Shown piece by piece: positions 1 to 8,628 of a DNA stretch of 64,000 nt. Below the pieces are notes generated by a model. The model was not told the DNA's origin and ran no database searches. It saw only the letters and a list, made by a program, of their open reading frames with translations. Positions within the stretch are counted from its first letter, which is position 1. Each line of letters starts with the position of its first letter. This DNA comes from Pseudomonas sp. R37(2017) (lineage in GTDB: Bacteria; Pseudomonadota; Gammaproteobacteria; Pseudomonadales; Pseudomonadaceae). Location: positions 342,950-406,949 of the forward strand of contig NZ_NEHO01000001.1 of assembly GCF_002113375.1 (NCBI RefSeq). The letters run 5' to 3'. Both the position numbers and the translations under genes were made by a program.

Positions 1-1050
1 GGCACGTTGTTCGTACACGTGGGCGGCCCAGCCGGTCAGGCGCGAGCAGACGAAGATCGGTGTGAACAACTTGGTCGGAATGCCCATGAAGTGGTACGCC
101 GAGGCATGGTAGAAGTCGGCGTTCGGGAACAGCTTCTTCTGCTCCCACATGGTCTTGTCGATGGCTTCGGACACCGGGAACAACACCTTGTCGCCCACTT
201 CGTCGGCGAGCTTTTTCGACCAGCCCTTGATCACCTCGTTGCGCGGATCGCTGTCCTTGTAGATCGCGTGGCCGAAGCCCATGATCTTGTCCTTGCGCTC
301 GAGCATGCCGAGGGTGCCCTTGATCGCGTCTTCCGGCGACGAGAAACGCTCGATCATTTCCATCGCCGCTTCGTTGGCGCCGCCGTGCAGTGGGCCGCGC
401 AGCGAACCAATGGCTGCAGTGATGCAGGAGAACAGATCGGACAGGGTCGAGGCACAGACACGGGCGGTGAAGGTCGAGGCGTTGAACTCGTGCTCCGCGT
501 AGAGGATCAGCGAAACGTTCATCACCTTGACGTGCAGCTCGCTCGGCTTCTTGCCGTGCAGCAGGTGCAGGAAGTGACCACCGATGGACGGCTCGTCGCT
601 CACGCAATCGATGCGCTTGCCTTCGTGGCTGAAGCGATACCAGTAGGTCATGATCGCCGGGAATGCGGCCAGCAGGCGATCGGTCTTGTCGTGCTGTTCG
701 GAGAAGTTGTTCTCAGGCTCCAGGTTGCCCAGGAACGAGCAGCCAGTGCGCATCACGTCCATCGGGTGGGCGTCGGCAGGGATGCGTTCCAGCACTTCTT
801 TCAGCGCTTGCGGCAGGTCACGCAGCTTGCTCAGCTTGGCGACGTAGGCGCTCAGTTGCGCCTTGCTCGGCAGCTCACCGTACAGCAGCAGGTAAGCGAC
901 TTCTTCGAACTGTGCGTCGGCCGCCAGTTCACGAACGTCGTAGCCGCGATAGGTCAGGCCTGCGCCTTCCTGGCCCACGGTGGACAGGGCGGTTTGCCCG
1001 GCTACCTGGCCACGGAGCCCGGCGCCACTGAGTACTTTTGCTTCGGCCAT
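1..1050 (-). CDS. prpC: 2-methylcitrate synthase PrpC (3' end cut by window edge)
   Basis: Condenses propionyl-CoA with oxaloacetate to 2-methylcitrate, the first committed step of the methylcitrate cycle in the cytoplasm. The 350 visible residues read without a stop to the left edge; the family is about 375 residues, so roughly the last 25 are missing. The ATG at 1050 begins MAEAKVLSGAGLRGQ, and the body carries citrate-synthase signatures such as GPLHGGANE and the GFGHAIYKDSDPR stretch. It lies downstream of prpB on the same strand with a REP pair in the 161-nt gap. The sequence matches the PrpC branch of type II citrate synthases, and the prpB neighbour rules in favour of methylcitrate over citrate synthase. 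Regulation presumably comes from the GntR gene at the head of the operon. Confidence 0.95.
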   Translation of the reverse strand, partial: MAEAKVLSGAGLRGQVAGQTALSTVGQEGAGLTYRGYDVRELAADAQFEEVAYLLLYGELPSKAQLSAYVAKLSKLRDLPQALKEVLERIPADAHPMDVMRTGCSFLGNLEPENNFSEQHDKTDRLLAAFPAIMTYWYRFSHEGKRIDCVSDEPSIGGHFLHLLHGKKPSELHVKVMNVSLILYAEHEFNASTFTARVCASTLSDLFSCITAAIGSLRGPLHGGANEAAMEMIERFSSPEDAIKGTLGMLERKDKIMGFGHAIYKDSDPRNEVIKGWSKKLADEVGDKVLFPVSEAIDKTMWEQKKLFPNADFYHASAYHFMGIPTKLFTPIFVCSRLTGWAAHVYEQRA

Positions 1051-1100
1051 TGCTGCCTCCAATATTCTTGAATTTGTCAGAGATTCGTTATCGGGTCTTC

Positions 1101-1200
1101 TGTAGGAGCGAGCATGCTCGCGATGGTGGACGCTACACCGCTGGGTATCAGGTGCCCTGCGTTATCGTTTACGTCCATCGCGAGCATGCTCGCTCCTACA
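1101..1200. repeat. REP pair (GTAGGAGCGAGC type)
   Basis: Two inverted REP palindromes face each other across about 45 nt. The outer arms read TGTAGGAGCGAGCATGCTCG and its complement. It sits between prpB and prpC. Confidence 0.95.
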
Positions 1201-1211
1201 GGACCGGTTCA

Positions 1212-2102
1212 TTACTTCTTGGCAGCAAACAACGCATCGAGCTTCTGCTCGAAGGTGTGGTAGTCGATGCGATCGTAAAGCTCCATGCGAGTCTGCATGG
1301 TGTCGATGACATTCTGCTGCGTGCCATCGCGACGGATCGCGGTGTAGACGTTTTCCGCAGCCTTGTTCATCGCGCGGAACGCCGACAGCGGGTACAGCAC
1401 CAGCGATACATCCGCTGCAGCCAACTGTTCGGTGGTGTACAGCGGGGTTGCGCCGAATTCGGTGATGTTGGCCAGGATCGGCGCTTTCACGCGGTTGGCG
1501 AACAGTTTGTACATTTCGAGTTCAGTGATGGCTTCCGGGAACACCATGTCGGCGCCGGCCTCGATGCACGCGGCGGCGCGATCCAGGGCAGACTCCAGGC
1601 CTTCCACCGCCAGGGCATCGGTACGGGCCATGATCACGAAGCTGTCATCGGTACGCGCATCGACTGCGGCCTTGATGCGGTCGACCATTTCCTGCTGGGT
1701 CACGATTTCCTTGTTGGGGCGGTGACCGCAACGCTTGGCGCCAACCTGGTCTTCGATGTGAATCGCCGCCGCGCCGAACTTGATCATCGACTTGACGGTG
1801 CGAGCGACGTTGAACGCCGAGGAACCGAAACCGGTATCCACGTCCACCAGCAATGGCAGGTCGCAAACGTCGGTGATACGGCGCACGTCGGTCAGCACGT
1901 CATCCAGACCGGTGATGCCCAGGTCAGGCACGCCCAGGGAGCCGGCAGCCACCCCACCACCCGACAGGTAGATCGCCTTGAAACCGGCGCGTTTGGCCAG
2001 CAGCGCATGGTTGGCGTTGATCGCGCCGACCACTTGCAATGGATGCTCGCTGGCGACCGCATCGCGGAAACGCTGGCCTGGAGTGCTCTTGTTCAAACTC
2101 AT
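1212..2102 (-). CDS. prpB: 2-methylisocitrate lyase PrpB
   Basis: Cleaves 2-methylisocitrate to pyruvate and succinate, the last step of the methylcitrate cycle. The 296 residues match the usual PrpB length. The isocitrate-lyase superfamily signature KRCGH is at residues 123-127 with catalytic Cys125, and the metal-binding segment VDVDTGFG is at 87-94. The ATG at 2102 overlaps the TGA of the upstream GntR gene by 4 nt (ATGA), so the two are translationally coupled. Gene order regulator-prpB-prpC is the normal Pseudomonas arrangement. Cytoplasmic enzyme; no oddities seen. Confidence 0.96.
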   Translation of the reverse strand: MSLNKSTPGQRFRDAVASEHPLQVVGAINANHALLAKRAGFKAIYLSGGGVAAGSLGVPDLGITGLDDVLTDVRRITDVCDLPLLVDVDTGFGSSAFNVARTVKSMIKFGAAAIHIEDQVGAKRCGHRPNKEIVTQQEMVDRIKAAVDARTDDSFVIMARTDALAVEGLESALDRAAACIEAGADMVFPEAITELEMYKLFANRVKAPILANITEFGATPLYTTEQLAAADVSLVLYPLSAFRAMNKAAENVYTAIRRDGTQQNVIDTMQTRMELYDRIDYHTFEQKLDALFAAKK

Positions 2103-2818
2103 GACTCACCTCGTTTGGCTGTCGGGTTAGCGCCGTCCTGGTAAAGACGGGCGATGTTGCGTTTGGAGGCGCCGATGTGACGACGCATCAACAACTCGGC
2201 CAGTTCACCGTCACGGTCGGCGATGGCATCGAGAATTCGGTGGTGCTCGGCGAACGCCTGGTGCGGGCGATTGGGCGTGGTGGAAAACTGGATGCGGTAC
2301 ATGCGCACCAGTTGATACAGCTCGCCGCAGAGCATTTGGGTCAGCGTGCGGTTGCCGCTGCCCTGGATGATTCGGTAGTGGAAGTCGAAATCGCCTTCCT
2401 GCTGGTAGTAGCCTCTCCCGGCCTGGAACGCCTCATCGCGCTCATGGGTTTCCAGGACCCGGCGCAGCTCGTCGATTTCTTCGAGGCTCATGCGCTCGGC
2501 GGCCAGGCGACAGGCCATCCCTTCCAGGGATTCGCGAATTTCATATAGCTCGATCAATTCGGCGTGATTGAGCGACACCACCCGTGCGCCGACGTGCGGC
2601 ACGCGGACCAGCAGGCGCTGACCTTCCAGACGGTGGATGGCTTCGCGCAACGGGCCTCGGCTGATGCCATAGGTGCGCGCCAGTTCCGGTTCGGAGATTT
2701 TGCTGCCCGGGGCGATTTCGCCTTTGACGATAGCCGCCTGAATGCGGCGGAAGACGTTCTCGGAAAGCGTCTCCGTATCGTCTTGCGTAGAAACCGGGGG
2801 ATCGAGTTGATCCAGCAT
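2099..2818 (-). CDS. GntR-family regulator of the methylcitrate operon
   Basis: A 239-residue FadR-subfamily GntR repressor: an N-terminal winged helix (about residues 20-85, with [20 protein letters not shown] as the recognition region) followed by an all-helical FCD effector domain. The open frame extends 53 codons further upstream, but the ATG at 2818 is preferred because AAGGTG precedes it and the N-terminal length then fits the family. It is the first gene of the operon and overlaps prpB by 4 nt. Palindromes at 2819-2830 and 2892-2903 flank its promoter, which points to autoregulation. The ligand is inferred to be a methylcitrate-cycle intermediate; the sequence does not show which. Confidence 0.9.
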   Translation of the reverse strand: MLDQLDPPVSTQDDTETLSENVFRRIQAAIVKGEIAPGSKISEPELARTYGISRGPLREAIHRLEGQRLLVRVPHVGARVVSLNHAELIELYEIRESLEGMACRLAAERMSLEEIDELRRVLETHERDEAFQAGRGYYQQEGDFDFHYRIIQGSGNRTLTQMLCGELYQLVRMYRIQFSTTPNRPHQAFAEHHRILDAIADRDGELAELLMRRHIGASKRNIARLYQDGANPTAKRGES

Positions 2819-2830
2819 ATTGTCGACACC
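2819..2830. promoter_or_regulatory. Proximal operator candidate of prp operon
   Basis: ATTGTCGACACC directly abuts the start codon of the GntR gene. It matches 10 of 12 positions of the perfect palindrome at 2892-2903. Occupancy here would cover the ribosome-binding region and the transcript start. Confidence 0.6.
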
Positions 2831-2849
2831 TTGTAAGCCAGCGCCGTAA

Positions 2850-2878
2850 AAACTAACGAATACAGACGTATCAGTCAA
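2850..2878 (-). promoter_or_regulatory. Candidate sigma70 promoter of prp operon
   Basis: On the minus strand TTGACT (2878-2873) and TAGTTT (2855-2850) are 17 nt apart. The pair lies between the two palindromic operator candidates. The -10 box is weak, so the assignment is tentative. Confidence 0.4.
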
Positions 2879-2891
2879 AGGATAATTAGAT

Positions 2892-2903
2892 ATTGTCGAC
2901 AAT
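2892..2903. promoter_or_regulatory. Distal operator candidate of prp operon
   Basis: ATTGTCGACAAT is a perfect 12-bp palindrome of the TTGTnnACAA form bound by FadR/VanR-like GntR proteins. It lies just upstream of the candidate -35 box of the GntR-prpB-prpC operon. Confidence 0.65.
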
Positions 2904-3115
2904 CTTCTGATAACCGGTTGCACCATAACGAAGCAACCCATCTCTTTATAGCCACCGGCCAGCGCTGGCGCCATCAAACCACCGTGCTAGAATGCCGCCC
3001 GCATTTGTTTGTCACATCTGCACTGTCTGTCATAAAACCCTGATAGGCATACGAGGGAGCTTGCGCAGCGATGCCAGGGCCTTGAATCAAGTCGGACCGC
3101 TGCGCACCAGGATTT

Positions 3116-3652
3116 ATGAGACTCAAGCCCCTCCCTGCCCTTCTTTATTTCTTATGCCTGCCCGGCTTCGCAATGGCCGGAGAAAAGACCGTGTATGGCT
3201 TGAACGAGTACGCATCGCTCAATGGCATCGACCTGGAAGTGGCGGCCAAACTCGACACGGGGGCGAAAACCGCGTCCCTGAGTGCACGGGATATCAAACG
3301 CTTCAAACGCAACGGCGAGTCATGGGTGCGCTTTTACCTGGCCATCGACGCCGCCCATTCGCACCCGATCGAACGCCCTCTGGCCCGTGTCAGCAAGATC
3401 AAGCGCCGGGCCGGCGACTACGACCCGGAGGAAGGCAAGACGTACACCGCCCGCCCGGTGATCGAACTGGACATCTGCATGGGCTCGGCCCTGCGCAGCA
3501 TCGAAGTGAACCTGACCGATCGCAGCGCCTTCCAATATCCGCTGCTGATTGGCTCCGAAGCGCTCAAACGCTTCGATGCACTGGTCGACCCCAGCCTTAA
3601 ATATGCTGCCGGCAAACCCGCCTGCACCACCGACGCTCATACCGCCGAGTAA
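3116..3652 (+). CDS. Retropepsin-like putative zinc/aspartic protease (PF05618 family), secreted
   Basis: A 178-residue protein with a signal peptide (residues 1-21, ending AMA) followed by a retropepsin-like domain. The family, annotated as ATP-dependent zinc protease or RimB-like, has a D-T-G-A catalytic-type motif, seen here as LDTGAKTASL with Asp47. The domain then runs through RVSKIKRRAG and ends in PLLIGSEALKRF. Only one DTG is present, so an active enzyme would have to dimerise as retropepsins do. It is the first gene of a three-gene operon with a 7TM transglutaminase-like protein (5 nt downstream) and an ATP-grasp ligase. Substrate unknown; location periplasmic from the signal peptide. 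Confidence 0.85.
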   Translation: MRLKPLPALLYFLCLPGFAMAGEKTVYGLNEYASLNGIDLEVAAKLDTGAKTASLSARDIKRFKRNGESWVRFYLAIDAAHSHPIERPLARVSKIKRRAGDYDPEEGKTYTARPVIELDICMGSALRSIEVNLTDRSAFQYPLLIGSEALKRFDALVDPSLKYAAGKPACTTDAHTAE

Positions 3653-3657
3653 TTCAA

Positions 3658-5193
3658 ATGCGCTCTCTTACCCTTCATCTGAAATTGCTGATCGCCATCC
3701 TGGTGGTGCTGGGCCTTTCAGTTACGGCCTATCAGATCTTCGTGCTGGGCATCCCGGTGACCGAAGACGCCACTGACGACTTGTGGAACATCGACGCCAA
3801 GGTCGAGTTCGTTGCCAATGCCAAGGACCCGGTCAAGATCCAGATGTTCGTGCCTCCACTGAGCCGCGACTTCGTCAGCCTCAACGAGAGCTTCATCTCC
3901 AACAATTACGGCGTGGCCGTGAACCGGGTCGACGGCAACCGCAAGGTCACCTGGTCGGCGCGCCGGGCCAAGGGCAATCAGACACTGTATTACCGCCTGG
4001 TACTGACCAAGCGTTACTCCGGCGAGAAAGCCAAGGTCAAAGGCCCGACCTTCCGTGACAGCGTCGCCATCGAGGGTCCGGAGAAAATCGCCGCCGAAGC
4101 GCTGCTCGCTCCCATTCGCCAGCACTCGGCCGACGTCGAGACCTTTGTCGGTGAAACGATCAAGCGTGTCAGCAACGTCAACGACGACAACGTGAAACTG
4201 TTGCTGGCCGGTGATCCGTCCACCGCGCACAAGGCGAAAATCGTCGAGTTGCTGCTGTCCATCGCCCACGTGCCGATCGAAAAGGTCCACACCATTCGCC
4301 TGGTGGCCGACCAGCCGCAAATGCCGGAACTGTGGCTACGCAGTTTCAACGGCACCGACTGGCTGTACTTCAACCCGGAAACCGGCGAACAGGGCCTGCC
4401 GAGCGACCGCCTGCTGTGGTGGACCGGCGACGAAAACCTGATCACCGTCGATGGCGGCAAGAAAGCCAACGTGACCTTCAGTCTGAACAACAGCGAGATG
4501 AACGCCATTCGTCTGGCCAAGCTGACCGACGAAAACACCGACGCCAACTTCCTCGAGTACTCGTTGTACGGCCTGCCGCTGCAAACCCAGCAGACTTTCA
4601 TGATCATGGTGATGATCCCGATCGGCGTGCTGGTGATCCTGATCCTGCGCAACCTGGTCGGCATCCAGACACTGGGTACCTTCACGCCGGTGCTGATCGC
4701 CCTGGCCTTCCGCGAAACCCAGCTCGGCTTCGGCATCATGCTGTTTACCATCATCACGGCACTGGGGCTGTCGCTGCGGTCCTACCTCGAACACCTGAAG
4801 CTGCAAATGCTGCCGAGGCTGTCGGTGGTACTGACGTTCGTGGTGGTGCTGATTGCGGCGATCAGCCTGTTCAGCCACAAACTCGGCCTGGAACGCGGCT
4901 TGTCAGTGGCGCTGTTCCCGATGGTGATCCTGACCATGACCATCGAACGCCTGTCGATCACCTGGGAAGAACGTGGCGGCGGACATGCCATGAAAGTGGC
5001 CATCGGCACGCTGTTCGCCGCATCCCTGGCGCACTTGATCATGACCGTTCCGGAGCTGGTGTACTTCGTGTTCACTTTCCCGGCAATCCTGCTGATCCTG
5101 GTGGGCTTCATGCTGGCCATGGGCCGTTATCGCGGCTATCGCCTGACCGAACTGGTGCGCTTCAAGGCCTTCCTGAAGAAGGCTGACGCCTGA
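3658..5193 (+). CDS. Inactive-transglutaminase family protein with 7TM domain
   Basis: A 511-residue inner-membrane protein. One N-terminal membrane helix (about 7-28) leads to a large periplasmic region with a transglutaminase-like fold at about residues 170-270, and a polytopic C-terminal domain with about seven helices runs from about 310 to 495. This matches the Transglut_i_TM / 7TM_transglut families, whose transglutaminase domain usually lacks the Cys nucleophile; no cysteine is seen in that region here. The ATG follows the protease gene by 5 nt and the stop overlaps the next ATG (TGATG), so all three genes are coupled. The role is inferred to be a membrane scaffold for the protease and ligase. 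Confidence 0.85.
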   Translation: MRSLTLHLKLLIAILVVLGLSVTAYQIFVLGIPVTEDATDDLWNIDAKVEFVANAKDPVKIQMFVPPLSRDFVSLNESFISNNYGVAVNRVDGNRKVTWSARRAKGNQTLYYRLVLTKRYSGEKAKVKGPTFRDSVAIEGPEKIAAEALLAPIRQHSADVETFVGETIKRVSNVNDDNVKLLLAGDPSTAHKAKIVELLLSIAHVPIEKVHTIRLVADQPQMPELWLRSFNGTDWLYFNPETGEQGLPSDRLLWWTGDENLITVDGGKKANVTFSLNNSEMNAIRLAKLTDENTDANFLEYSLYGLPLQTQQTFMIMVMIPIGVLVILILRNLVGIQTLGTFTPVLIALAFRETQLGFGIMLFTIITALGLSLRSYLEHLKLQMLPRLSVVLTFVVVLIAAISLFSHKLGLERGLSVALFPMVILTMTIERLSITWEERGGGHAMKVAIGTLFAASLAHLIMTVPELVYFVFTFPAILLILVGFMLAMGRYRGYRLTELVRFKAFLKKADA

Positions 5194-6176
5194 TGTTCGG
5201 CTTCTGGAAGACCTGGAAGGCCCTGGAAGCCCGGGGCATCATGGGGATCAATCGGCGCAACGCAGACTACGTGCTCAAGTACAACAAACGCAGCCTGTAC
5301 CCGATCGTCGATGACAAGATCCTCACCAAGGAGCGCGCCATCGCCGCCGGCATCCATGTGCCCGAGCTGTATGGCGTGATTTCCACCGAGAAGGAAATCG
5401 ACAATCTCGAGGAGATCGTCGGTGGACGCAACGATTTCGTGATCAAACCGGCCCAGGGTGCCGGTGGCGACGGCATCCTGGTGATTGCCGACCGTTTCGA
5501 GGGACGGTATCGCACGGTGTCCGGCAAGATCATCAGCCACGAAGAAATCGAACACCAGATTTCCAGCATCCTGACCGGCCTGTACTCCCTGGGCGGTCAC
5601 CGCGACCGGGCGCTGATTGAATACCGCGTGATTCCGGACCAGATCTTCAAGAGCATCAGTTATGAAGGCGTGCCGGATATTCGCATCATTGTCTTGATGG
5701 GCTACCCGGTCATGGCCATGTTGCGCTTGCCGACGCGCCAGTCCAACGGCAAGGCCAACCTGCACCAGGGCGCCATCGGTGTCGGCGTGGACCTGGCCAC
5801 CGGCCTGACCCTGCGCGGCACCTGGCTGAACAACATCATCAACAAACACCCGGACACCACCAACGCGGTGGATGGCGTGCAACTGCCCTACTGGGACGGT
5901 TTCATGAAACTCGCCGCGGGTTGTCATGAGTTGTGCGGGCTGGGCTACATTGGTGTCGACATGGTCCTGGACCAGGAAAAAGGCCCGCTGATCCTTGAAC
6001 TCAACGCCCGTCCGGGCTTGAACATTCAGATTGCCAACGATTGCGGGCTGACGCTGCGAACCCATGCCGTCGAGGCTCGCCTGGAAGAACTGAAGGCGCG
6101 CGGCGCGACCGAAACCGTCGAGGAGCGCATAGCGTTTGTACAGGAGATGTTTGGGCATATTCCTGCGGTCCTGTAG
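5193..6176 (+). CDS. Alpha-L-glutamate ligase-like ATP-grasp protein
   Basis: A 327-residue ATP-grasp enzyme related to RimK-type ligases that join an amino acid to a carboxylate. The lid segment FVIKPAQGAGGDGI (about 82-95) binds ATP, and LELNARPGLN near residue 273 supplies the metal-binding Glu and Asn. The ATG shares one base with the stop of the transglutaminase-like gene. Cytoplasmic and without a signal peptide. The peptide or amino-acid acceptor cannot be deduced. The TAG stop lies inside the REP element that begins at 6172, so the C-terminal residues VL are set by the REP insertion or fusion. Family assignment is firm; function is open. Confidence 0.88.
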   Translation: MFGFWKTWKALEARGIMGINRRNADYVLKYNKRSLYPIVDDKILTKERAIAAGIHVPELYGVISTEKEIDNLEEIVGGRNDFVIKPAQGAGGDGILVIADRFEGRYRTVSGKIISHEEIEHQISSILTGLYSLGGHRDRALIEYRVIPDQIFKSISYEGVPDIRIIVLMGYPVMAMLRLPTRQSNGKANLHQGAIGVGVDLATGLTLRGTWLNNIINKHPDTTNAVDGVQLPYWDGFMKLAAGCHELCGLGYIGVDMVLDQEKGPLILELNARPGLNIQIANDCGLTLRTHAVEARLEELKARGATETVEERIAFVQEMFGHIPAVL

Positions 6177-6271
6177 GAGCGAGCATGCTCGCGATGGTCG
6201 TCAACGATGACGATGGGTGCCTGACACCCAGCGGTGTTCTCGAGTTCATCGCGAGCTTGCTCGCTCCTACA
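6172..6271. repeat. REP pair overlapping a stop codon
   Basis: Inverted REP pair of the GTAGGAGCGAGC type. Its first bases TGTAG provide the TAG stop (6174-6176) of the ATP-grasp gene. Confidence 0.95.
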
Positions 6272-6359
6272 GGTGACCAACCAGCCAATCCCCTCTAGGA
6301 GCAAATCTCCGAGGGGACTACAATCGCCACCCCGCCTCGATGGCTGATCTCCCTCGCCC

Positions 6360-7703
6360 ATGCCGACCTGTTCCGTACACCCGCTGCCCTATCGCGCCAA
6401 CCCCGCCCACTACTTCGCGGCGATTCGCCATGCTCCCGGTGCCGTGCTGCTCGACAGCGGCCGCCCCAGTGCCGACCGGGGTCGCTATGACCTGCTCAGC
6501 GCCTGGCCCCTGGAGCAACTGACGGTATCGCCCGACGAAAGCGGCGATGATTTCCTGCAACGCCTGCGCGATAACCTGACACGCCTGGGTGAAGCCTCTC
6601 TGCCAGCACCTTATGAGTTGCCGTTCGCCGGCGGGCTGATCGGCTACTTGAGTTACGATTTCGGCCGGCACCTGGAACGCTTGCCGAGCCAGGCCCGGGA
6701 CGACCTGCAATTGCCCGATGCACGTTTTGGCCTGTACGGCTGGGCATTGATCAGCGACCACCTTTCGCTGACCAGCCAACTGGTGTTCCACCCGGCACTG
6801 CCCGCCAGCGAACGCCAGCGCCTGATCGAACTGTTCAGCCAAGCGTCACCGGAAGTGGCCGCGCCCTTCAAACTGCTAACGCCGATGACAGCCGACTTGA
6901 GCGCCGACGAGTATCAACAGGCCATCGAGCGCATCCAGCAATACATTCAGGCCGGTGACTGCTATCAGGTCAACTTCGCCCAACGGTTTCGCGCGCTCTG
7001 CGAGGGTGATTCGTGGGCCGCTTACTGCGCATTGCGCGCAGCGTGCCCGACGCCTTTTTCCGGCTTCCAGAGCCTGCCTGACGGCAACGCTGTTCTCAGC
7101 CTGTCGCCGGAGCGCTTCGTCAGAGTCAGCCAGCGCCACGTGGAAACCCGCCCGATCAAGGGCACTCGACCTCGCGGCCTGACGCCTGAACAAGACGCCG
7201 CGAACGCCGCCGAACTGTTGGCCAGCCCCAAGGACCGCGCGGAAAACCTGATGATTGTCGACCTGCTGCGCAATGACCTCGGTCGGACCTGCCGCACAGG
7301 TTCAGTCCGGGTGCCGGAATTGTTCAGCCTGGAAAGCTATCCGAACGTGCATCACCTGGTGAGCAGCGTCACCGGCGAACTGGCGGATGACCGCGACGCC
7401 CTGGACCTGATTGCCGGCAGTTTCCCCGGCGGTTCGATTACCGGCGCGCCAAAGATTCGGGCGATGCAGATCATCGACGAACTGGAGCCGACCCGACGCG
7501 GACTGTATTGCGGTTCTTTGCTGTACCTGGACGTGCGCGGCGAGATGGACAGCTCGATCGCGATTCGCAGCTTGCTGGTCAAGGATGGCCAGGTCTGTTG
7601 CTGGGGCGGCGGCGGGATTGTCGCGGATTCCGAGTGGCAGGCCGAATATCAGGAGTCGATCACCAAGGTGAAGATCCTTCTCGAGACCCTGCAGGATCTT
7701 TGA
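6360..7703 (+). CDS. pabB: Aminodeoxychorismate synthase component I PabB
   Basis: Converts chorismate and ammonia (from the PabA glutaminase) to 4-amino-4-deoxychorismate for folate synthesis. The 447 residues match PabB length. The chorismate-binding domain carries PIKGTRPRG with the catalytic Lys region, DLLRNDLGR, and GSFPGGSITGAPK near residue 360. PabB is distinguished from TrpE by the PIKG Lys motif, where TrpE has PIAG, and by its shorter length. The ATG at 6360 agrees with the N-terminus MPTCSVHPLPY typical of Pseudomonas. It is monocistronic between REP elements. Confidence 0.93.
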   Translation: MPTCSVHPLPYRANPAHYFAAIRHAPGAVLLDSGRPSADRGRYDLLSAWPLEQLTVSPDESGDDFLQRLRDNLTRLGEASLPAPYELPFAGGLIGYLSYDFGRHLERLPSQARDDLQLPDARFGLYGWALISDHLSLTSQLVFHPALPASERQRLIELFSQASPEVAAPFKLLTPMTADLSADEYQQAIERIQQYIQAGDCYQVNFAQRFRALCEGDSWAAYCALRAACPTPFSGFQSLPDGNAVLSLSPERFVRVSQRHVETRPIKGTRPRGLTPEQDAANAAELLASPKDRAENLMIVDLLRNDLGRTCRTGSVRVPELFSLESYPNVHHLVSSVTGELADDRDALDLIAGSFPGGSITGAPKIRAMQIIDELEPTRRGLYCGSLLYLDVRGEMDSSIAIRSLLVKDGQVCCWGGGGIVADSEWQAEYQESITKVKILLETLQDL

Positions 7704-7714
7704 TCTGCCCCCCC

Positions 7715-7826
7715 TGTAGGAGCGGGTGCCCGCTTGCGGCATGCTCGCGATGAACCCGAGAACACCGCTGGGTGTCAGGCGCCCAACGTCATTGTTGGCG
7801 ACCATCGCGAGCTTGCTCGCTCCTAC
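7715..7826. repeat. REP pair with expanded left arm
   Basis: The left arm carries an extra stem, GAGCGGGTGCCCGCTTGCGG, before the usual CATGCTCGCGAT. The right arm is the ordinary CGAGCTTGCTCGCTCCTACA. It lies between pabB and thrH. Confidence 0.9.
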
Positions 7827-7837
7827 AGGGAATGCAT

Positions 7838-8455
7838 TTACAGGCTCAAAGTGCGGTTCGAAGCCTTGATGAACTCCTGCTTCAACGCTTCAAACGTATG
7901 CACCGCCGGGAATTGCGGGAACTCTGCAATCACGTTGTCCGGTGCATGGAACAGAATCCCGGCATCGGCCTCACCCAGCATTGTGGTGTCGTTGTAGGAA
8001 TCCCCCGCCGCGATCACCCGGTAGTAGAGGCTCTTGAAGGCCAGGACCGACTGACGCTTGGGATCTTTCTGACGCAGCTGATAGCCGGTGACTCGTCCGG
8101 TGTCGTCGGTAATCAGGCGGTGGCAGAGCAGCGTCGGGAAGCCCAGTTGACGCATCAACGGCTGGGAGAACTCATAGAACGTGTCCGACAGGATCACCAC
8201 CTGGAAGCGCTCGCGCAGCCAGTCGACGAACTCGATGGCGCCGTCCAGCGGCTTGAGCGTGGCGATCACTTCCTGGATGTCGGAGAGCTTCAGCCCGTGC
8301 TCGTCGAGAATCCGCAGGCGCTGCTTCATCAGCACGTCGTAATCGGGAATGTCCCGGGTGGTGGCCCTGAGGGATTCGATCCCGGTTTTTTCGGCGAAGG
8401 CGATCCAGATTTCCGGGACCAGCACTCCTTCAAGATCCAGACAGGCAATTTCCAC
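7838..8455 (-). CDS. thrH: Phosphoserine phosphatase / homoserine phosphotransferase ThrH
   Basis: A 205-residue HAD-family enzyme that dephosphorylates phosphoserine and can pass the phosphate to homoserine, linking serine and threonine synthesis. HAD motif I reads CLDLEGVLVPE with Asp7 (the usual second Asp is Glu9 in this family), motif II is LSDTFYEF, and motif III/IV is AAGDSYNDTTML. The start is the GTG at 8455, preceded by GGGAG; the open frame extends further but the family begins MEIACLDLEG. The sequence is close to the structurally studied P. aeruginosa ThrH. Cytoplasmic, monocistronic. Confidence 0.95.
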   Translation of the reverse strand: MEIACLDLEGVLVPEIWIAFAEKTGIESLRATTRDIPDYDVLMKQRLRILDEHGLKLSDIQEVIATLKPLDGAIEFVDWLRERFQVVILSDTFYEFSQPLMRQLGFPTLLCHRLITDDTGRVTGYQLRQKDPKRQSVLAFKSLYYRVIAAGDSYNDTTMLGEADAGILFHAPDNVIAEFPQFPAVHTFEALKQEFIKASNRTLSL

Positions 8456-8628
8456 AAGACACTCCCATTTGTATTGATTATTGAGTCGAGCGAGCAAAAA
8501 GACTGCCGAACTCTAGCGACTCGGGCTTGCCTGCGCAACGCAGAGGATGCCCCGGCCCGTGCAGCTTTTTGTTACCATCGGCCCCATATAGAGCGCCAAG
8601 CGCCACCGACCTGTAGGAAGCCGCCCTG

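Noticed and set aside
7..1071. 354-codon open frame opposite prpC
   Set aside because: It is the antisense shadow of prpC in high-GC DNA; the minus strand carries conserved citrate-synthase motifs.
1101..1200. Repeated palindromes throughout as a possible CRISPR array
   Set aside because: Units are scattered singly or in inverted pairs between genes, not in regular direct repeats with spacers; they are REP elements.
2892..2903. ATTGTCGACAAT as a fifth purine-regulon site
   Set aside because: The two central bases differ and the site sits at its own GntR gene; it is more simply a prp operator.
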